DNA of 64,000 nucleotides. It comes from Rhizobium sp. SL86 (GTDB lineage Bacteria; Pseudomonadota; Alphaproteobacteria; Rhizobiales; Rhizobiaceae). Position 1 is the stretch's first letter. The number at the start of each line of letters is the position of its first letter. The position numbers and the translations under genes are program-made. The notes beneath the pieces are model-generated. The model ran no database searches, was not told where the DNA came from, and was given only the letters and a program-made list of their open reading frames with translations. The stretch is from NCBI RefSeq assembly GCF_026672545.1, contig NZ_JAPPRJ010000001.1, forward strand, positions 1,302,001 through 1,366,000. Reading direction: 5' to 3'. Shown here one piece after another: positions 6,997-16,362 of the stretch.

Positions 6997-9900
6997 TCAA
7001 GCCTTGCCAAATCCGCCGGCTGTCGGCGTGCGGACGGTGATCGCCTCGCCGCTCGCAAGGTGCGTCTGGGCGCAGCCGGCCAGTTCCTCGATGGTGCCGT
7101 CGAGACGGCGAACGAAGGTCAGCCCGAGTTCGCCGGGCTCGCCACCGTCCAGCCCGTGCGGACGGATGGTGCGGTGCGAGGAGAGGATCGCGCAGTCCAT
7201 CGGCTCCAGGAAACGGATGGTGCGGTCCGTGCCGTCGCCGGCATGGAAGCGACCTTTGCCGCCGGAGCCCTGTCGGATGTGAAAGTCCTCCAGCAGCACC
7301 GGATAGCGGGTTTCCAGGATTTCCGGGTCCGTCAGGCGCGAGTTGGTCATGTGCACATGCACCGCATCGGTGCCGTTGAAACCACGGCCATCGCGGAACC
7401 GGCCGGCCGGCGAACCGGAGCACAGCGTCTCGTAATACTGGTAGGTCTCGTTGCCAAAGGTCAGGTTGTTCATTGAACCCTGGCTGGCGGCCATGGCGCC
7501 GAGCGCGCCGAACAGCGCATTCGTGACGTGCTGGCTGGTTTCCACATTGCCGGCGACGACGGCGGCCGGGTAATGCGGTTTCAGCATCGAGCCTTCCGGA
7601 ACGATGATGCGGATCGGCTTCAGGCAGCCGGCATTCATCGGGATCACGCTTTCCACCATGACGCGGAAGACATAAAGCACCGCCGCCCGGGTGACGGGTT
7701 CCGGCGCATTGAAGTTATTCTTCTTCTGCGCGCTGGTGCCGGTGAAATCGACGGTCGCCTCGCGGGCCTGCTTGTCGACCGTGATCTTCACCTTGATGGT
7801 GCTGCCCTGGTCCGTCTCATAGGAGAATTCGGAGTCCGAGAGCTTCTCGAGAACGCGGCGAACGCTTTCCTCGGCATTGTCCTGCACATGGCCCATATAG
7901 GCCTTGACCACATCCAGCCCGAACTGCGCGATCATCTTGCGCATTTCGTGCACGCCCTTTTCGTTGGCCGCGATCTGGGCTCTGAGATCCGCAACGTTCT
8001 GGGCAACGTTGCGGGCCGGATAAGGATGATCCGACATCAGGCGGATGATGCCTTCTTCGTCGAACCGGCCCTGATCCACCAGAAGCACGTTGTCGAACAG
8101 CACACCTTCTTCATCGACGGTGGTGGCGAGCGGGGTCATCGAACCCGGCGCGGTGCCGCCGACATCGGCATGGTGGCCACGCGAAGCGACGTAGAAGAGG
8201 ATATCCTTGCCCGCCTCATCGAAGACCGGTGTCACGACGGTAATATCCGGCAGATGCGTGCCGCCATTATAGGGCGCGTTGAGGGCAAACACGTCACCGG
8301 GACGGATTTTGCCCCTGTTGGCGGCAATCACCGTTTCGACGGAACGGTCCATCGAGCCGAGATGCACGGGCATATGCGGCGCATTGGCAACCAGCGCACC
8401 ATCGGCATCAAAGACGGCGCAGGAGAAATCGAGCCGTTCCTTGATGTTGACGGAGGAGGCGGTGTTCTGCAGCGTCACGCCCATCTGTTCGGCGATCGAC
8501 ATGAAGAGATTGTTGAAAACTTCGAGCAGCACCGGATCGGCGGCCGTGCCGACGGCACCGGCGCGCGACAGCGTTTTCACCCGTTTCAGCACCACGTGAT
8601 CCAGTGCCGTCACCTCGAAGGCCCAGCCTTCCTCGATCACGATTGTCTGGTGCGGCTCAACCAGCAAGGCCGGACCGTAAGCCTTCGCGCCCGGACGGAT
8701 ATCCTTGCGCAGGAAGACCGGAGCCTCACGCCAAGCGCCGCCGGAGAAGAAGCGGGTCTGAAGGGCTGCCAGCGGTTCGGCCTGATCGAGTTCGTGGCGC
8801 GGTTCATGCGAATCCGCCCCGCCGCCGATGGCTTCCACCTCGTAGGATTCAAAGACGATCTCGCGCCCCTCGAAGGTGAAACCGAACTGCTTGCGGTGAG
8901 CCGCCTCGAAGGCTTCCACCATGGCATCTGCCGTGTCGAGCGTGACGGAGAGCGTCGTATCGGTGCCCTGGTAGCGCAGATGGGCGCGATGCAGCACTTC
9001 GACATCCACAGCCGGCACACCCTGCGTCCGCAGTTCGGAAATCACTGCACCGCTCAGCTCTGCCTGCAGCGACGGCAGGCTTTGCAGCGCCTCAACGAGC
9101 GGCGCCGAGACCGTGCGCTGGCGGGTGGCGCGGATATCCGCAAGACCCATGCCATAGGCCGAGAGAATACCGGAGAAGGGATGGATCAGCACCGTCGAGA
9201 TGCCGAGCGCATCGGCGGTGAGGCAAGCATGCTGGCCGCCGGCACCACCAAAACAGGTCAGCACATAGTTCGTGACATCATAACCGCGCTGCACGCTGAT
9301 CTTCTTGACGGCATTCGCCATGTTCTCGACCGCGATCGCCAGGAAACCATCGGCCACCGCTTCGGGCGTGCGCCCGTCGCCGATCTCGGCGGCAAGCGCC
9401 TCGAAGGCCGTGCGCACGGCATCGGCATCGAGCTTTTCGTTGCGGCCGGCGCCGAAGATGGCCGGGAACAGGTCGGGCGAGAGCTTGCCCAGCATGACAT
9501 TCGCATCCGTTACCGTCAGCGGTCCGCCGCGGCGATAGGCCTTCGGCCCCGGATTGGCGCCGGCGGAATCCGGTCCGACGCGGAAACGGCCGTTTTCGAA
9601 ATGCAGGATGGAGCCGCCGCCTGCGGCCACCGTGTGGATCGACATCATCGGCGCACGCATGCGCACGCCCGCGACCTCCGTCTCGAAGGATCGCTCCAGC
9701 TCGCCGTCATAATGGGAGACGTCCGTGGAGGTGCCGCCCATGTCAAAGCCGATCATCCGGTCGAAGCCGGCGAGTTTGGACGTCTCGACCGCACCGACCA
9801 CGCCGCCGGCCGGACCGGAGACGATCGCATCCTTGCCCTGGAACAGGCTGGCGGCCGTCAGACCCCCGGAGGACTGCATGAACATCAGCTGCGCGCCGTC

Positions 9901-10608
9901 TTCGCCGCCAGCGCCGAGTTCGCTCGCCACCTGCTCCACGTAACGGCGCAGGATCGGCGAAAGATAGGCATCGACCACGGTGGTATCACCCCGGCCGACC
10001 AGCTTGATGAGCGGCGACACCTCGTGGCTGACGGAGACCTGGGTAAAACCGATCTCGCGGGCAATCTTCGCCACCAGCTGCTCATGGGCGGGGAAGCGGT
10101 AGGCATGCATGAAGACGATGGCAACGGCACGGAAGCCGGCGTCAAACTGCGCCTGCAGTTCGCTTCGGACCACATCCGCCTGCGGCTCGGCCTCGACCGT
10201 GCCATCGGCACGCACGCGTTCGTCGATTTCCACGACCGCGCTGTAGAGCAGCTCAGGCTTCAGGATTTCCTTGGCAAAAATATCGGCGCGCGCCTGGTAA
10301 CCGATCGCCAGCGCATCACGGAAACCGCGCGTGGTCACGAGCAACGTCTTTTCGCCCTTGCGCTCGAGCAGCGCATTGGTGGCGACCGTCGTGCCCATCT
10401 TGACGGCACCGATCAGCCCCGGCGGAATGGCCTCACCGGCCTTCAGCCCGAGGAGCTCGCGAATGCCCTGGACGGCAGCATCACGATAGGCTTCCGGATT
10501 TTCCGAAAGAAGCTTGTGCGGGATCAGCCGACCATTCGGCGCGCGACCGACGATATCGGTAAATGTGCCGCCGCGATCGATCCAGAAATCCCATTTTTTC
10601 TGCGTCAT
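6997..10608 (-). CDS. Fused 5-oxoprolinase (hydantoinase A/B), ATP-hydrolysing
   Basis: A 1,203-residue protein that fuses a HyuA-like ATPase/hydantoinase A domain (about residues 1-690, starting [16 protein letters not shown]) to a HyuB-like domain (about 710-1195, with [15 protein letters not shown] and [11 protein letters not shown]). This is the length and order of single-chain 5-oxoprolinase, which opens 5-oxo-L-proline to glutamate using ATP. The ATG at 10608 is chosen because GGAGACGGG lies just before it and the family starts here; the upstream extension is not conserved-looking. It is divergent from a TRAP transporter, suggesting uptake and hydrolysis of 5-oxoproline or a related lactam. 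A hydantoinase acting on another cyclic amide is the main alternative. Confidence 0.88.
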   Translation of the reverse strand: MTQKKWDFWIDRGGTFTDIVGRAPNGRLIPHKLLSENPEAYRDAAVQGIRELLGLKAGEAIPPGLIGAVKMGTTVATNALLERKGEKTLLVTTRGFRDALAIGYQARADIFAKEILKPELLYSAVVEIDERVRADGTVEAEPQADVVRSELQAQFDAGFRAVAIVFMHAYRFPAHEQLVAKIAREIGFTQVSVSHEVSPLIKLVGRGDTTVVDAYLSPILRRYVEQVASELGAGGEDGAQLMFMQSSGGLTAASLFQGKDAIVSGPAGGVVGAVETSKLAGFDRMIGFDMGGTSTDVSHYDGELERSFETEVAGVRMRAPMMSIHTVAAGGGSILHFENGRFRVGPDSAGANPGPKAYRRGGPLTVTDANVMLGKLSPDLFPAIFGAGRNEKLDADAVRTAFEALAAEIGDGRTPEAVADGFLAIAVENMANAVKKISVQRGYDVTNYVLTCFGGAGGQHACLTADALGISTVLIHPFSGILSAYGMGLADIRATRQRTVSAPLVEALQSLPSLQAELSGAVISELRTQGVPAVDVEVLHRAHLRYQGTDTTLSVTLDTADAMVEAFEAAHRKQFGFTFEGREIVFESYEVEAIGGGADSHEPRHELDQAEPLAALQTRFFSGGAWREAPVFLRKDIRPGAKAYGPALLVEPHQTIVIEEGWAFEVTALDHVVLKRVKTLSRAGAVGTAADPVLLEVFNNLFMSIAEQMGVTLQNTASSVNIKERLDFSCAVFDADGALVANAPHMPVHLGSMDRSVETVIAANRGKIRPGDVFALNAPYNGGTHLPDITVVTPVFDEAGKDILFYVASRGHHADVGGTAPGSMTPLATTVDEEGVLFDNVLLVDQGRFDEEGIIRLMSDHPYPARNVAQNVADLRAQIAANEKGVHEMRKMIAQFGLDVVKAYMGHVQDNAEESVRRVLEKLSDSEFSYETDQGSTIKVKITVDKQAREATVDFTGTSAQKKNNFNAPEPVTRAAVLYVFRVMVESVIPMNAGCLKPIRIIVPEGSMLKPHYPAAVVAGNVETSQHVTNALFGALGAMAASQGSMNNLTFGNETYQYYETLCSGSPAGRFRDGRGFNGTDAVHVHMTNSRLTDPEILETRYPVLLEDFHIRQGSGGKGRFHAGDGTDRTIRFLEPMDCAILSSHRTIRPHGLDGGEPGELGLTFVRRLDGTIEELAGCAQTHLASGEAITVRTPTAGGFGKA

Positions 10609-10660
10609 GTTCCCGTCTCCAGTTTCTGATTTGACGCCACAAAAACATTTCATCGACAAA

Positions 10661-10681
10661 TCGTCAATGTTTAGTTGACGA
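10661..10681. promoter_or_regulatory. Candidate operator between oxoprolinase and TRAP genes
   Basis: A 7-bp inverted repeat TCGTCAA-N7-TTGACGA sits midway in the 195-base divergent intergenic region (10609-10803), with a further TTGACG copy at 10631. It is well placed to control both operons and could bind the MarR-like regulator encoded at 13785-14306. Confidence 0.5.
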
Positions 10682-10803
10682 AAAATGCCTCTTCCGTCAT
10701 CATGCCTCAATCAACGGCAACAGAGGCGAAAAAGCCCGGCCGAAACCGGCAACCGAGGGGAAGCCAATGACTGCATATGCTGCGCCAAGCGGGAGGCCTT
10801 GCC

Positions 10804-11394
10804 ATGTCTTCCGCTAAACAGAACCGCCACCATGCCCTTTTTCCCGACTGGCTCACAGCGCTGCTGGACGGGCTGTACCTCACGGCCGGATGGCTGGCAG
10901 GTGCCTTCCTGGTCGCGATCTTCCTGATCATGATTTCTCTTTCGGCGGGACGCCCGCTCGGCATCGACGTGCCGGCCGGTGATGATTTTGCCTCCTGGTG
11001 CATGGCGGCCTGCGCCTTCCTGGCGCTCGCCCACACCTTCCGTTCCGGCGAACTGATCCGCATGGAACTGCTGATCGACAAGCTTAGCGGGCTACCGCGA
11101 CGCCTGGTGGAGATCATCTGCACGGCGCTTGGCACGGCGGCGAGCGGTTACTTCGCCTGGTACGCCATCGACATGGTGCTCGTTTCCTTCGAATTCAGCG
11201 ACATGTCGCAGGGCGTGATCGCGGTTCCGCTGTGGATCCCGCAGCTTGGCATGGCCACGGGCCTCGGCATCCTGGCACTGGCCTTTATTGATGAACTTCT
11301 CAACCTTCTGGCTGGCGGTGCTCCGCGCTACGAAAAACCGAAACCGGTGACGACGGACGAGTTCGTCGAGCGCGTGATGGAAAGCGGGGTGTGA
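10804..11394 (+). CDS. dctQ: TRAP transporter small permease (DctQ type)
   Basis: A 196-residue membrane protein with four hydrophobic segments and the DctQ pattern, including an acidic/aromatic region around DDFASWCMAACAFL and the SGELIRMELL segment. It is the small membrane subunit that scaffolds the DctM channel in periplasmic-binding-protein-dependent TRAP transport. The ATG at 10804 follows GGAGG by seven bases and is chosen over an ATG nine codons earlier that has no ribosome site. It is followed directly by the large permease and binding-protein genes. Confidence 0.9.
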   Translation: MSSAKQNRHHALFPDWLTALLDGLYLTAGWLAGAFLVAIFLIMISLSAGRPLGIDVPAGDDFASWCMAACAFLALAHTFRSGELIRMELLIDKLSGLPRRLVEIICTALGTAASGYFAWYAIDMVLVSFEFSDMSQGVIAVPLWIPQLGMATGLGILALAFIDELLNLLAGGAPRYEKPKPVTTDEFVERVMESGV

Positions 11395-11396
11395 CG

Positions 11397-12713
11397 ATGG
11401 AGACCATCCACCTGGTCGAGGTCTCCGGCCTCATTCTCGGCGCCCTCGTTTTCCTGCTGGCCGGCGGACTCTGGATTGGCATGACGCTTCTGCTGTGCGG
11501 TTTCATTGCCATGCAGTTTGCCCCGCCCGGCATTTCCATCGGCGCGGCCCTTGCCACAAATGCCTGGAGCGGCAGTGCCTCCTGGAGCCTGACCGCCCTT
11601 CCCCTGTTCGTCTGGATGGGCGAGATCCTTTTTCGGACAAAGCTTTCGGACGAGATGTTCCGTGGCCTGTCTCCCTGGCTCAACTGGCTGCCGGGCCGCC
11701 TGATCCACGTCAACGTTCTGGGTTGCGGCCTGTTTGGTGCCGTCTCCGGCTCGTCGGCCGCGACAACCGCCATGGTGGCAAAAATCACGCTGCCGGAACT
11801 GAAGGCGCGCGGTTATGACGAAACGATCAGCCTCGGCTCGATTGCCGGTGCCGGCACGCTCGGCCTTCTGGTGCCGCCATCGATCCCGATGATCGTTTAT
11901 GCGGTGGCCGCCAATGTCTCCATCATCCAGATGTTCATGGCGGGCTTGCTGCCGGCAATCATCGTGATGGCGCTCTATATGGGCGCGATCGGCATCTGGG
12001 CCTTCATGAACCCCGGCAAGATGCCACCGAAGCCGGCGGCCATTCCCTTCCGGCAGAAGCTGACCGAAACGCTGAACCTCATTCCGCTGGCGCTCCTTAT
12101 CTTCACGGTCTTTGCCGCGCTGCTGATGGGCTGGGCAACCGCAACGGAATGTGCCGCCTGGGGCGTTCTCGGCTCCCTGGTTCTGGCCGCCTCTCAGCGG
12201 GCGCTGACCTGGAAATCCTTCCGCGACAGCGTGATGGGCGCCACCCGCATGACCGGCATGATCATGCTGATCCTGACGGGTGCCGGCTACATGTCGATCG
12301 CCATGGGTTATACCGGCATTCCGAACGCGCTCGCCGCCTGGGTCGATGGCTTCCAGCTCAGCCCCTATGCGCTGATCGCGGTGCTGACAGTGATGTATAT
12401 TCTGCTCGGTTGCGCCATCGACGGCCTGTCGATGATCGTGCTGACTACGGTGGTGGTCCTGCCAATGATCCAGCAGGCCGGCTTCGACCTCATCTGGTTC
12501 GGCATCTTCCTGGTGCTGATGGTGGAGATGGCGCAGATCACACCGCCGGTCGGCTTCAACCTCTTCGTGCTGCAGACGATGAGCGGCCGGGACAGTCTGG
12601 CCGTGGCGCGCGCCGCCCTGCCTTTCTTCCTGCTTCTCGTCGTCACCGTCGTTATCATCACGGTCTTCCCGGATATCGTGCTGATCCTGCCCAAAATGGC
12701 TTTTCCGGGATAA
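11397..12713 (+). CDS. dctM: TRAP transporter large permease (DctM type)
   Basis: A 438-residue polytopic protein of the DctM family, with about 12 hydrophobic segments, the SGSSAATTAMVAKITLPEL motif, LGLLVPPSIPMIVYA and the C-terminal MAQITPPVGFNLFVL segment. It is the ion-coupled translocation channel of the TRAP system in the inner membrane. The start is two bases after the dctQ stop; a GTG at 11391 overlapping that stop is an alternative that would add two residues. Substrate is set by the binding protein downstream. Confidence 0.93.
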   Translation: METIHLVEVSGLILGALVFLLAGGLWIGMTLLLCGFIAMQFAPPGISIGAALATNAWSGSASWSLTALPLFVWMGEILFRTKLSDEMFRGLSPWLNWLPGRLIHVNVLGCGLFGAVSGSSAATTAMVAKITLPELKARGYDETISLGSIAGAGTLGLLVPPSIPMIVYAVAANVSIIQMFMAGLLPAIIVMALYMGAIGIWAFMNPGKMPPKPAAIPFRQKLTETLNLIPLALLIFTVFAALLMGWATATECAAWGVLGSLVLAASQRALTWKSFRDSVMGATRMTGMIMLILTGAGYMSIAMGYTGIPNALAAWVDGFQLSPYALIAVLTVMYILLGCAIDGLSMIVLTTVVVLPMIQQAGFDLIWFGIFLVLMVEMAQITPPVGFNLFVLQTMSGRDSLAVARAALPFFLLLVVTVVIITVFPDIVLILPKMAFPG

Positions 12714-12738
12714 CATCAACCAAGGGGAACTTGAGACA

Positions 12739-13728
12739 ATGACACAGCCGATGCCAATCCTTCGCCGTCTGACGCTTGCCGCCGCAAGCCTGTTTGCCCT
12801 CAGCGGCCCATCGCTTGCCGAAACGCAGTGGGTTCTGCCCTCTGCCTATCCGCCGGCGAATTATCACGTCGAAAACCTCAACGCCTTTGCCAAGGATGTC
12901 GATACCGCCACCAAGGGCGCGTTGAAGATCACCGTCTATCCGAGCGCTTCGCTGTTCAAGGCGCCCGACATCAAGCGCGCCGTGCAGACGGGCCAGGCCC
13001 AGGTGGGCGAGGTCCTGCTGTCGCTGCACGAAAACGAAAACCCGGTCTTTGGCCTCGATGTCGTGCCCTTCCTGGCGACGAGCTTCGAACAGTCGAAAAA
13101 GCTGTGGGCGGCCTCCAAGCCGGCAATTGCCAAGGCACTCGACGGGCAGGGCCTGAAACTGCTTTACGCCACCCCGTGGCCGCCGCAGGGCATTTACACC
13201 AAGAAGGACCTCAATACGGTCGCCGACATGAAGGGCCTGAAGTGGCGCGCCTATAACGTCGGCACCTCGCGGATTGCCGAGCTCGTCGGCGCGCAGCCTG
13301 TCACCATCCAGGCGGCTGAACTGCCGCAGGCGCTGGCAACCGGTGCCGTCGACGGACTGATGACCTCCAGCGCCACCGGCGTCGATTCAAAGATCTGGGA
13401 ATCGCTGACCCACTATTACGACACCCAGGCCTGGTTGCCGAAGAACGTGACCTTTGTCAGCAAGAAGGCGTTTGCCGACCTCGATCCCGCCACACAAAAG
13501 GCTGTCGAAGAGGCCGCCGCCGCCGCCGAAACCCGCGGCTGGAAGCTCGCCGAGGACAAGACCGCGGCCTACATGGCGACGCTGAAGGAGCACGGCATGA
13601 CGGTTGCAGCACCGAGTGCCGATCTCAAGAAGGGTCTTTCCGAGGTTGGCGACAAGCTGACGCAGGATTGGCTGGCAAAGGCCGGTGCCGATGGCGCCGC
13701 GATCGTGGACGCCTATAAGAAGATGTGA
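12739..13728 (+). CDS. dctP: TRAP transporter substrate-binding protein (DctP type)
   Basis: A 329-residue periplasmic protein with a Sec signal peptide (Arg-Arg at residues 9-10, hydrophobic core, cleavage probably after SLA near residue 27). The mature part has the DctP fold signatures, including a predicted carboxylate-binding Arg in LKWRAYNVGTSRI and GLMTSSATG. It captures the substrate for the DctQM permease. The facing 5-oxoprolinase makes 5-oxoproline or a related cyclic amide acid a plausible ligand, but this is inference. The ribosome site is AAGGGGAA, and an intrinsic terminator follows the gene at once. Confidence 0.9.
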   Translation: MTQPMPILRRLTLAAASLFALSGPSLAETQWVLPSAYPPANYHVENLNAFAKDVDTATKGALKITVYPSASLFKAPDIKRAVQTGQAQVGEVLLSLHENENPVFGLDVVPFLATSFEQSKKLWAASKPAIAKALDGQGLKLLYATPWPPQGIYTKKDLNTVADMKGLKWRAYNVGTSRIAELVGAQPVTIQAAELPQALATGAVDGLMTSSATGVDSKIWESLTHYYDTQAWLPKNVTFVSKKAFADLDPATQKAVEEAAAAAETRGWKLAEDKTAAYMATLKEHGMTVAAPSADLKKGLSEVGDKLTQDWLAKAGADGAAIVDAYKKM

Positions 13729-13736
13729 TTTATGGG

Positions 13737-13770
13737 ACGCCGCCGGACCTGTCCGGCGGCGTTCTTTTTT
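13737..13770 (+). terminator. Intrinsic terminator after dctP
   Basis: A 12-bp perfect stem (13737-13748 with 13751-13762, core GCCGCCGGAC) with a two-base loop is followed by TCTTTTTT. It ends the TRAP operon before the regulator gene. Confidence 0.93.
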
Positions 13771-13784
13771 GCGGGAGACACAGC

Positions 13785-14306
13785 ATGCCGAACCTCGAGG
13801 ACCAGACTGGCCCCATCGTTTCCTCGGAGCATCTGGCGAGCGGCGGCCTTCCCGCGCTGTCCGAGATCGAATTCGGCCTGGTAATGCTGAACCACGCCTT
13901 CAGCCGCTGGATGGTGCGCTGCATGGCGGCATCCGGCGTTCCGGATCTCTCCCCCGTCGACACGCTGGTGCTGCACAACATCAACAGCCGCGGCAAACCG
14001 AAGACGCTCGCCGATATCGCCCTCGTCCTCAATATCGAGGACACCCATGTCGTCACCTATTCGCTGAAAAAGCTCGAGCGGCTGAAGCTGATCAAATCCG
14101 GCAAACGCGGCAAGGAAAAGCTGGTGATGGTGACGGAGGCCGGTGCCGATGTCTGTCGCCGCTACAAGACGATGCGCGAAACACTGCTGGTCAGATCCGT
14201 TCTATCGACCGAGGTTTCCGCCGAAACTCTGTCCGAAATTGCCGCCCGTCTGCGTGCGCTCTCCGGCCACTATGACCAGGCCGCCCGCGCCGCAGCCTCC
14301 CTCTGA
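13785..14306 (+). CDS. MarR-like winged-helix regulator
   Basis: A 173-residue protein with a central winged-helix DNA-binding domain (SPVDTLVLHNIN, then KTLADIALVLN and the recognition helix DTHVVTYSLKKLERLKLI, about residues 60-120). It belongs to the MarR-like group often found with TRAP/oxoprolinase loci. The start at 13785 follows GGGAGA; an upstream in-frame GTG lies inside the preceding terminator. It is a good candidate to bind the inverted repeat at 10661-10681 and to control oxoprolinase and transporter expression. The effector is unknown. Confidence 0.75.
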   Translation: MPNLEDQTGPIVSSEHLASGGLPALSEIEFGLVMLNHAFSRWMVRCMAASGVPDLSPVDTLVLHNINSRGKPKTLADIALVLNIEDTHVVTYSLKKLERLKLIKSGKRGKEKLVMVTEAGADVCRRYKTMRETLLVRSVLSTEVSAETLSEIAARLRALSGHYDQAARAAASL

Positions 14307-14432
14307 CATAGTCTCAAGATTTCACGAGGCTCCGGCGCTCGGTGGCCTCTCTTGCTCCGCTGTTCGAGACATGCGAAAGCCCCTCCCTCCTGCGGGTTTC
14401 CCGCATCCCTTTCGACGACCAAAGAGACAAAA

Positions 14433-15374
14433 ATGCCCCAGAAGATCATTATCGATACCGATCCCGGCCAGGACGATGCGCTGGCCATCCTGCTTGCTCT
14501 GGCAAGCCCGGAGATCGAGGTTCTGGGGATTACGGCTGCGGCCGGCAATGTGCCGGTGGCGCTGACCTCGAAGAACATCCGCAAGGTCTGCGAACTGGCG
14601 GGCCGCACGGATGTGAAGGTGTTTGCCGGCTGCGAAGGCCCGATGGAAGGCAGTCTGTTCACCGCCGAATACGTGCATGGCGCAACGGGCATGGACGGCG
14701 CCGACCTGCCGGAGCCCACCATGCCGCTTGAGACTCAGCACGGCGTCGATTTCATCATCGAGACGCTGATGGCGCATGAGCCCGGCACCGTGACGATCTG
14801 CACCCTCGGCCCGATGACCAATCTCGGCACCGCGCTCGCACGCGAACCGGCGATTGCCGCCCGCATCCAGCAGATCGTGTTGATGGGCGGCGGCCTGTTC
14901 GAAGGCGGCAATGTAACGCCGGCTGCCGAGTTCAACATCTTCGTCGATCCGAAGGCCGCGAAGATTGTTCTCGGCTGCGGCGCGCCGATCGTGATGATGC
15001 CACTCGACGTGACGCACCAGACGCTGACGACAGCGAAGCGCGTCGCCGCAATCAAGGCGCTCGGCACGCCACTTTCAGAGGCTGTTGTCGGCTGGCTGGA
15101 GTTCTTCGAACGTTTCGACGAGCAGAAATACGGCACCGATGGCGGCCCGCTGCACGACCCGAACGTGATCGCCTATCTGTTGAAGCCGGAGCTTTACGAG
15201 GGGCGTCTCTGTAATGTGGAGATCGAAACGGACTCAGCGCTCACCAAGGGCATGACGGTTGCCGACTGGTGGGGCGTGACCGACCGGCCGAAGAACGCCA
15301 CCTTCATACGAAACGTCGATGCCGACGGGTTTTATGCGCTTTTGACCGAACGGCTGGCAAGGCTTCCGGTCTGA
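14433..15374 (+). CDS. Nucleoside hydrolase (IunH/RihB family)
   Basis: A 313-residue nucleoside N-ribohydrolase. The calcium-binding signature DTDPGQDDA is at the N-terminus, VLMGGG lies mid-protein and HDPNVIAYLL carries the C-terminal catalytic His-Asp. It splits nucleosides into base and ribose in the cytoplasm. The ATG at 14433 follows an AAAGAGA ribosome site. It lies after the MarR-like gene and next to the convergent pseudouridine operon, so nucleoside salvage is a local theme. Whether inosine, uridine or another nucleoside is preferred cannot be told from the sequence. Confidence 0.9.
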   Translation: MPQKIIIDTDPGQDDALAILLALASPEIEVLGITAAAGNVPVALTSKNIRKVCELAGRTDVKVFAGCEGPMEGSLFTAEYVHGATGMDGADLPEPTMPLETQHGVDFIIETLMAHEPGTVTICTLGPMTNLGTALAREPAIAARIQQIVLMGGGLFEGGNVTPAAEFNIFVDPKAAKIVLGCGAPIVMMPLDVTHQTLTTAKRVAAIKALGTPLSEAVVGWLEFFERFDEQKYGTDGGPLHDPNVIAYLLKPELYEGRLCNVEIETDSALTKGMTVADWWGVTDRPKNATFIRNVDADGFYALLTERLARLPV

Positions 15375-15389
15375 TCATCGCGTCGGCGA

Positions 15390-15422
15390 AAGAGGGCACC
15401 GGCTGGACGCCGAAGCCCTCTT
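15390..15422. terminator. Bidirectional terminator
   Basis: AAGAGGGC (15390-15397) pairs with GCCCTCTT (15415-15422), and an inner CCGGC/GCCG stem extends the fold. It lies between the convergent nucleoside hydrolase and psuG genes and could serve both. Confidence 0.65.
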
Positions 15423-15429
15423 GCAAACG

Positions 15430-16362
15430 TCAAGCGCTTGTCTTCAGCGCCGCATAGGCAACCGCCATACGGGCGGCAAGTGCAGCATTGTTCTTCACCA
15501 GCGCGATATTGGCCTTCAGGCTTTCGCCCTTCGACAATTCGTTGATGCGGGCGAGCAGGAAGGGCGTGAGGTCCTTGCGGCCGATGCCCTTTTCCTCTGC
15601 CTCGCGGACCGCATCGGCGATCGTGCCGTCGATGAAATCCGGCGTCAGCGCGAACTCTTCCGGGATCGGATTGGCGATCATCAGGCCGGTGCCGGTGCCG
15701 AGCCTGTGATGCAGGTGCATGGCCCCGGCAATCTGTTCCGGTGTATCGAGGCGATGGTCCGCCTTGTAGCCGCTCTTCCGGGTGAAAAAGGCCGGGAAAT
15801 CTTCCGTGCCATAGGCGATGACCGGCACGCGCTGGGTTTCCAGATATTCGAGCGTCTTGGCGATATCGAGGATGGATTTGACACCGGCGCAGACGACGGC
15901 GGTTTTCGTCCGACCGAGTTCGGTGAGGTCAGCGGAAATGTCAAAGGTCTGTTCGGCGCCGCGATGCACGCCGCCGACGCCGCCCGTCGCGAAGATATCG
16001 ATGCCGGCAAGATCGGCGAGCAGCATGGTGGCAGAGACGGTGGTGCCGGCAGAGGCCTTGCGCACCATGGCCACCGCAAGATCCCGACCGGACGCCTTGA
16101 CGACGCCTTTCGCCTGGGCGAGCGCCTGCAGTTCGTCATGTTCGAGACCTGCACGCAGTTCACCATCGATCACGGCGATCGTGGCCGGCACGGCGCCGTT
16201 TTCCCGCACCACGGCTTCGACGGCGAGCGCCGTTTCCAGATTGGCCGGATAGGGCATGCCGTGGGTGATGATGGTGGATTCGAGGGCGACAACGGGACCG
16301 CCAGCGGCCAGGGCTTCAGCCACTTCGCGGCTCAGTTTCGGTTTCAGAAGGGTCATGGTCAT
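15430..16362 (-). CDS. psuG: Pseudouridine-5'-phosphate glycosidase
   Basis: A 310-residue member of the PsuG family, which splits pseudouridine 5'-phosphate into uracil and ribose 5-phosphate. Recognisable blocks are VALESTIITHGMPYP at residues 26-40, FATGGVGGVHRGAE in the middle and the metal/ligand region around YGTEDFPAFFTRKSG. The ATG overlaps the stop of the upstream kinase gene by four bases, so kinase and glycosidase are co-translated, as in other pseudouridine degradation operons. Length and motifs are normal for the family. Confidence 0.93.
   Translation of the reverse strand: MTMTLLKPKLSREVAEALAAGGPVVALESTIITHGMPYPANLETALAVEAVVRENGAVPATIAVIDGELRAGLEHDELQALAQAKGVVKASGRDLAVAMVRKASAGTTVSATMLLADLAGIDIFATGGVGGVHRGAEQTFDISADLTELGRTKTAVVCAGVKSILDIAKTLEYLETQRVPVIAYGTEDFPAFFTRKSGYKADHRLDTPEQIAGAMHLHHRLGTGTGLMIANPIPEEFALTPDFIDGTIADAVREAEEKGIGRKDLTPFLLARINELSKGESLKANIALVKNNAALAARMAVAYAALKTSA

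Noticed and set aside
7528..10629. Very long open frame on the plus strand opposite the oxoprolinase gene
   Set aside because: It lies fully antisense to a well-conserved 1,203-residue protein, has no recognisable domain and is rich in His, Arg and Gly as expected from GC-rich third-position bias.
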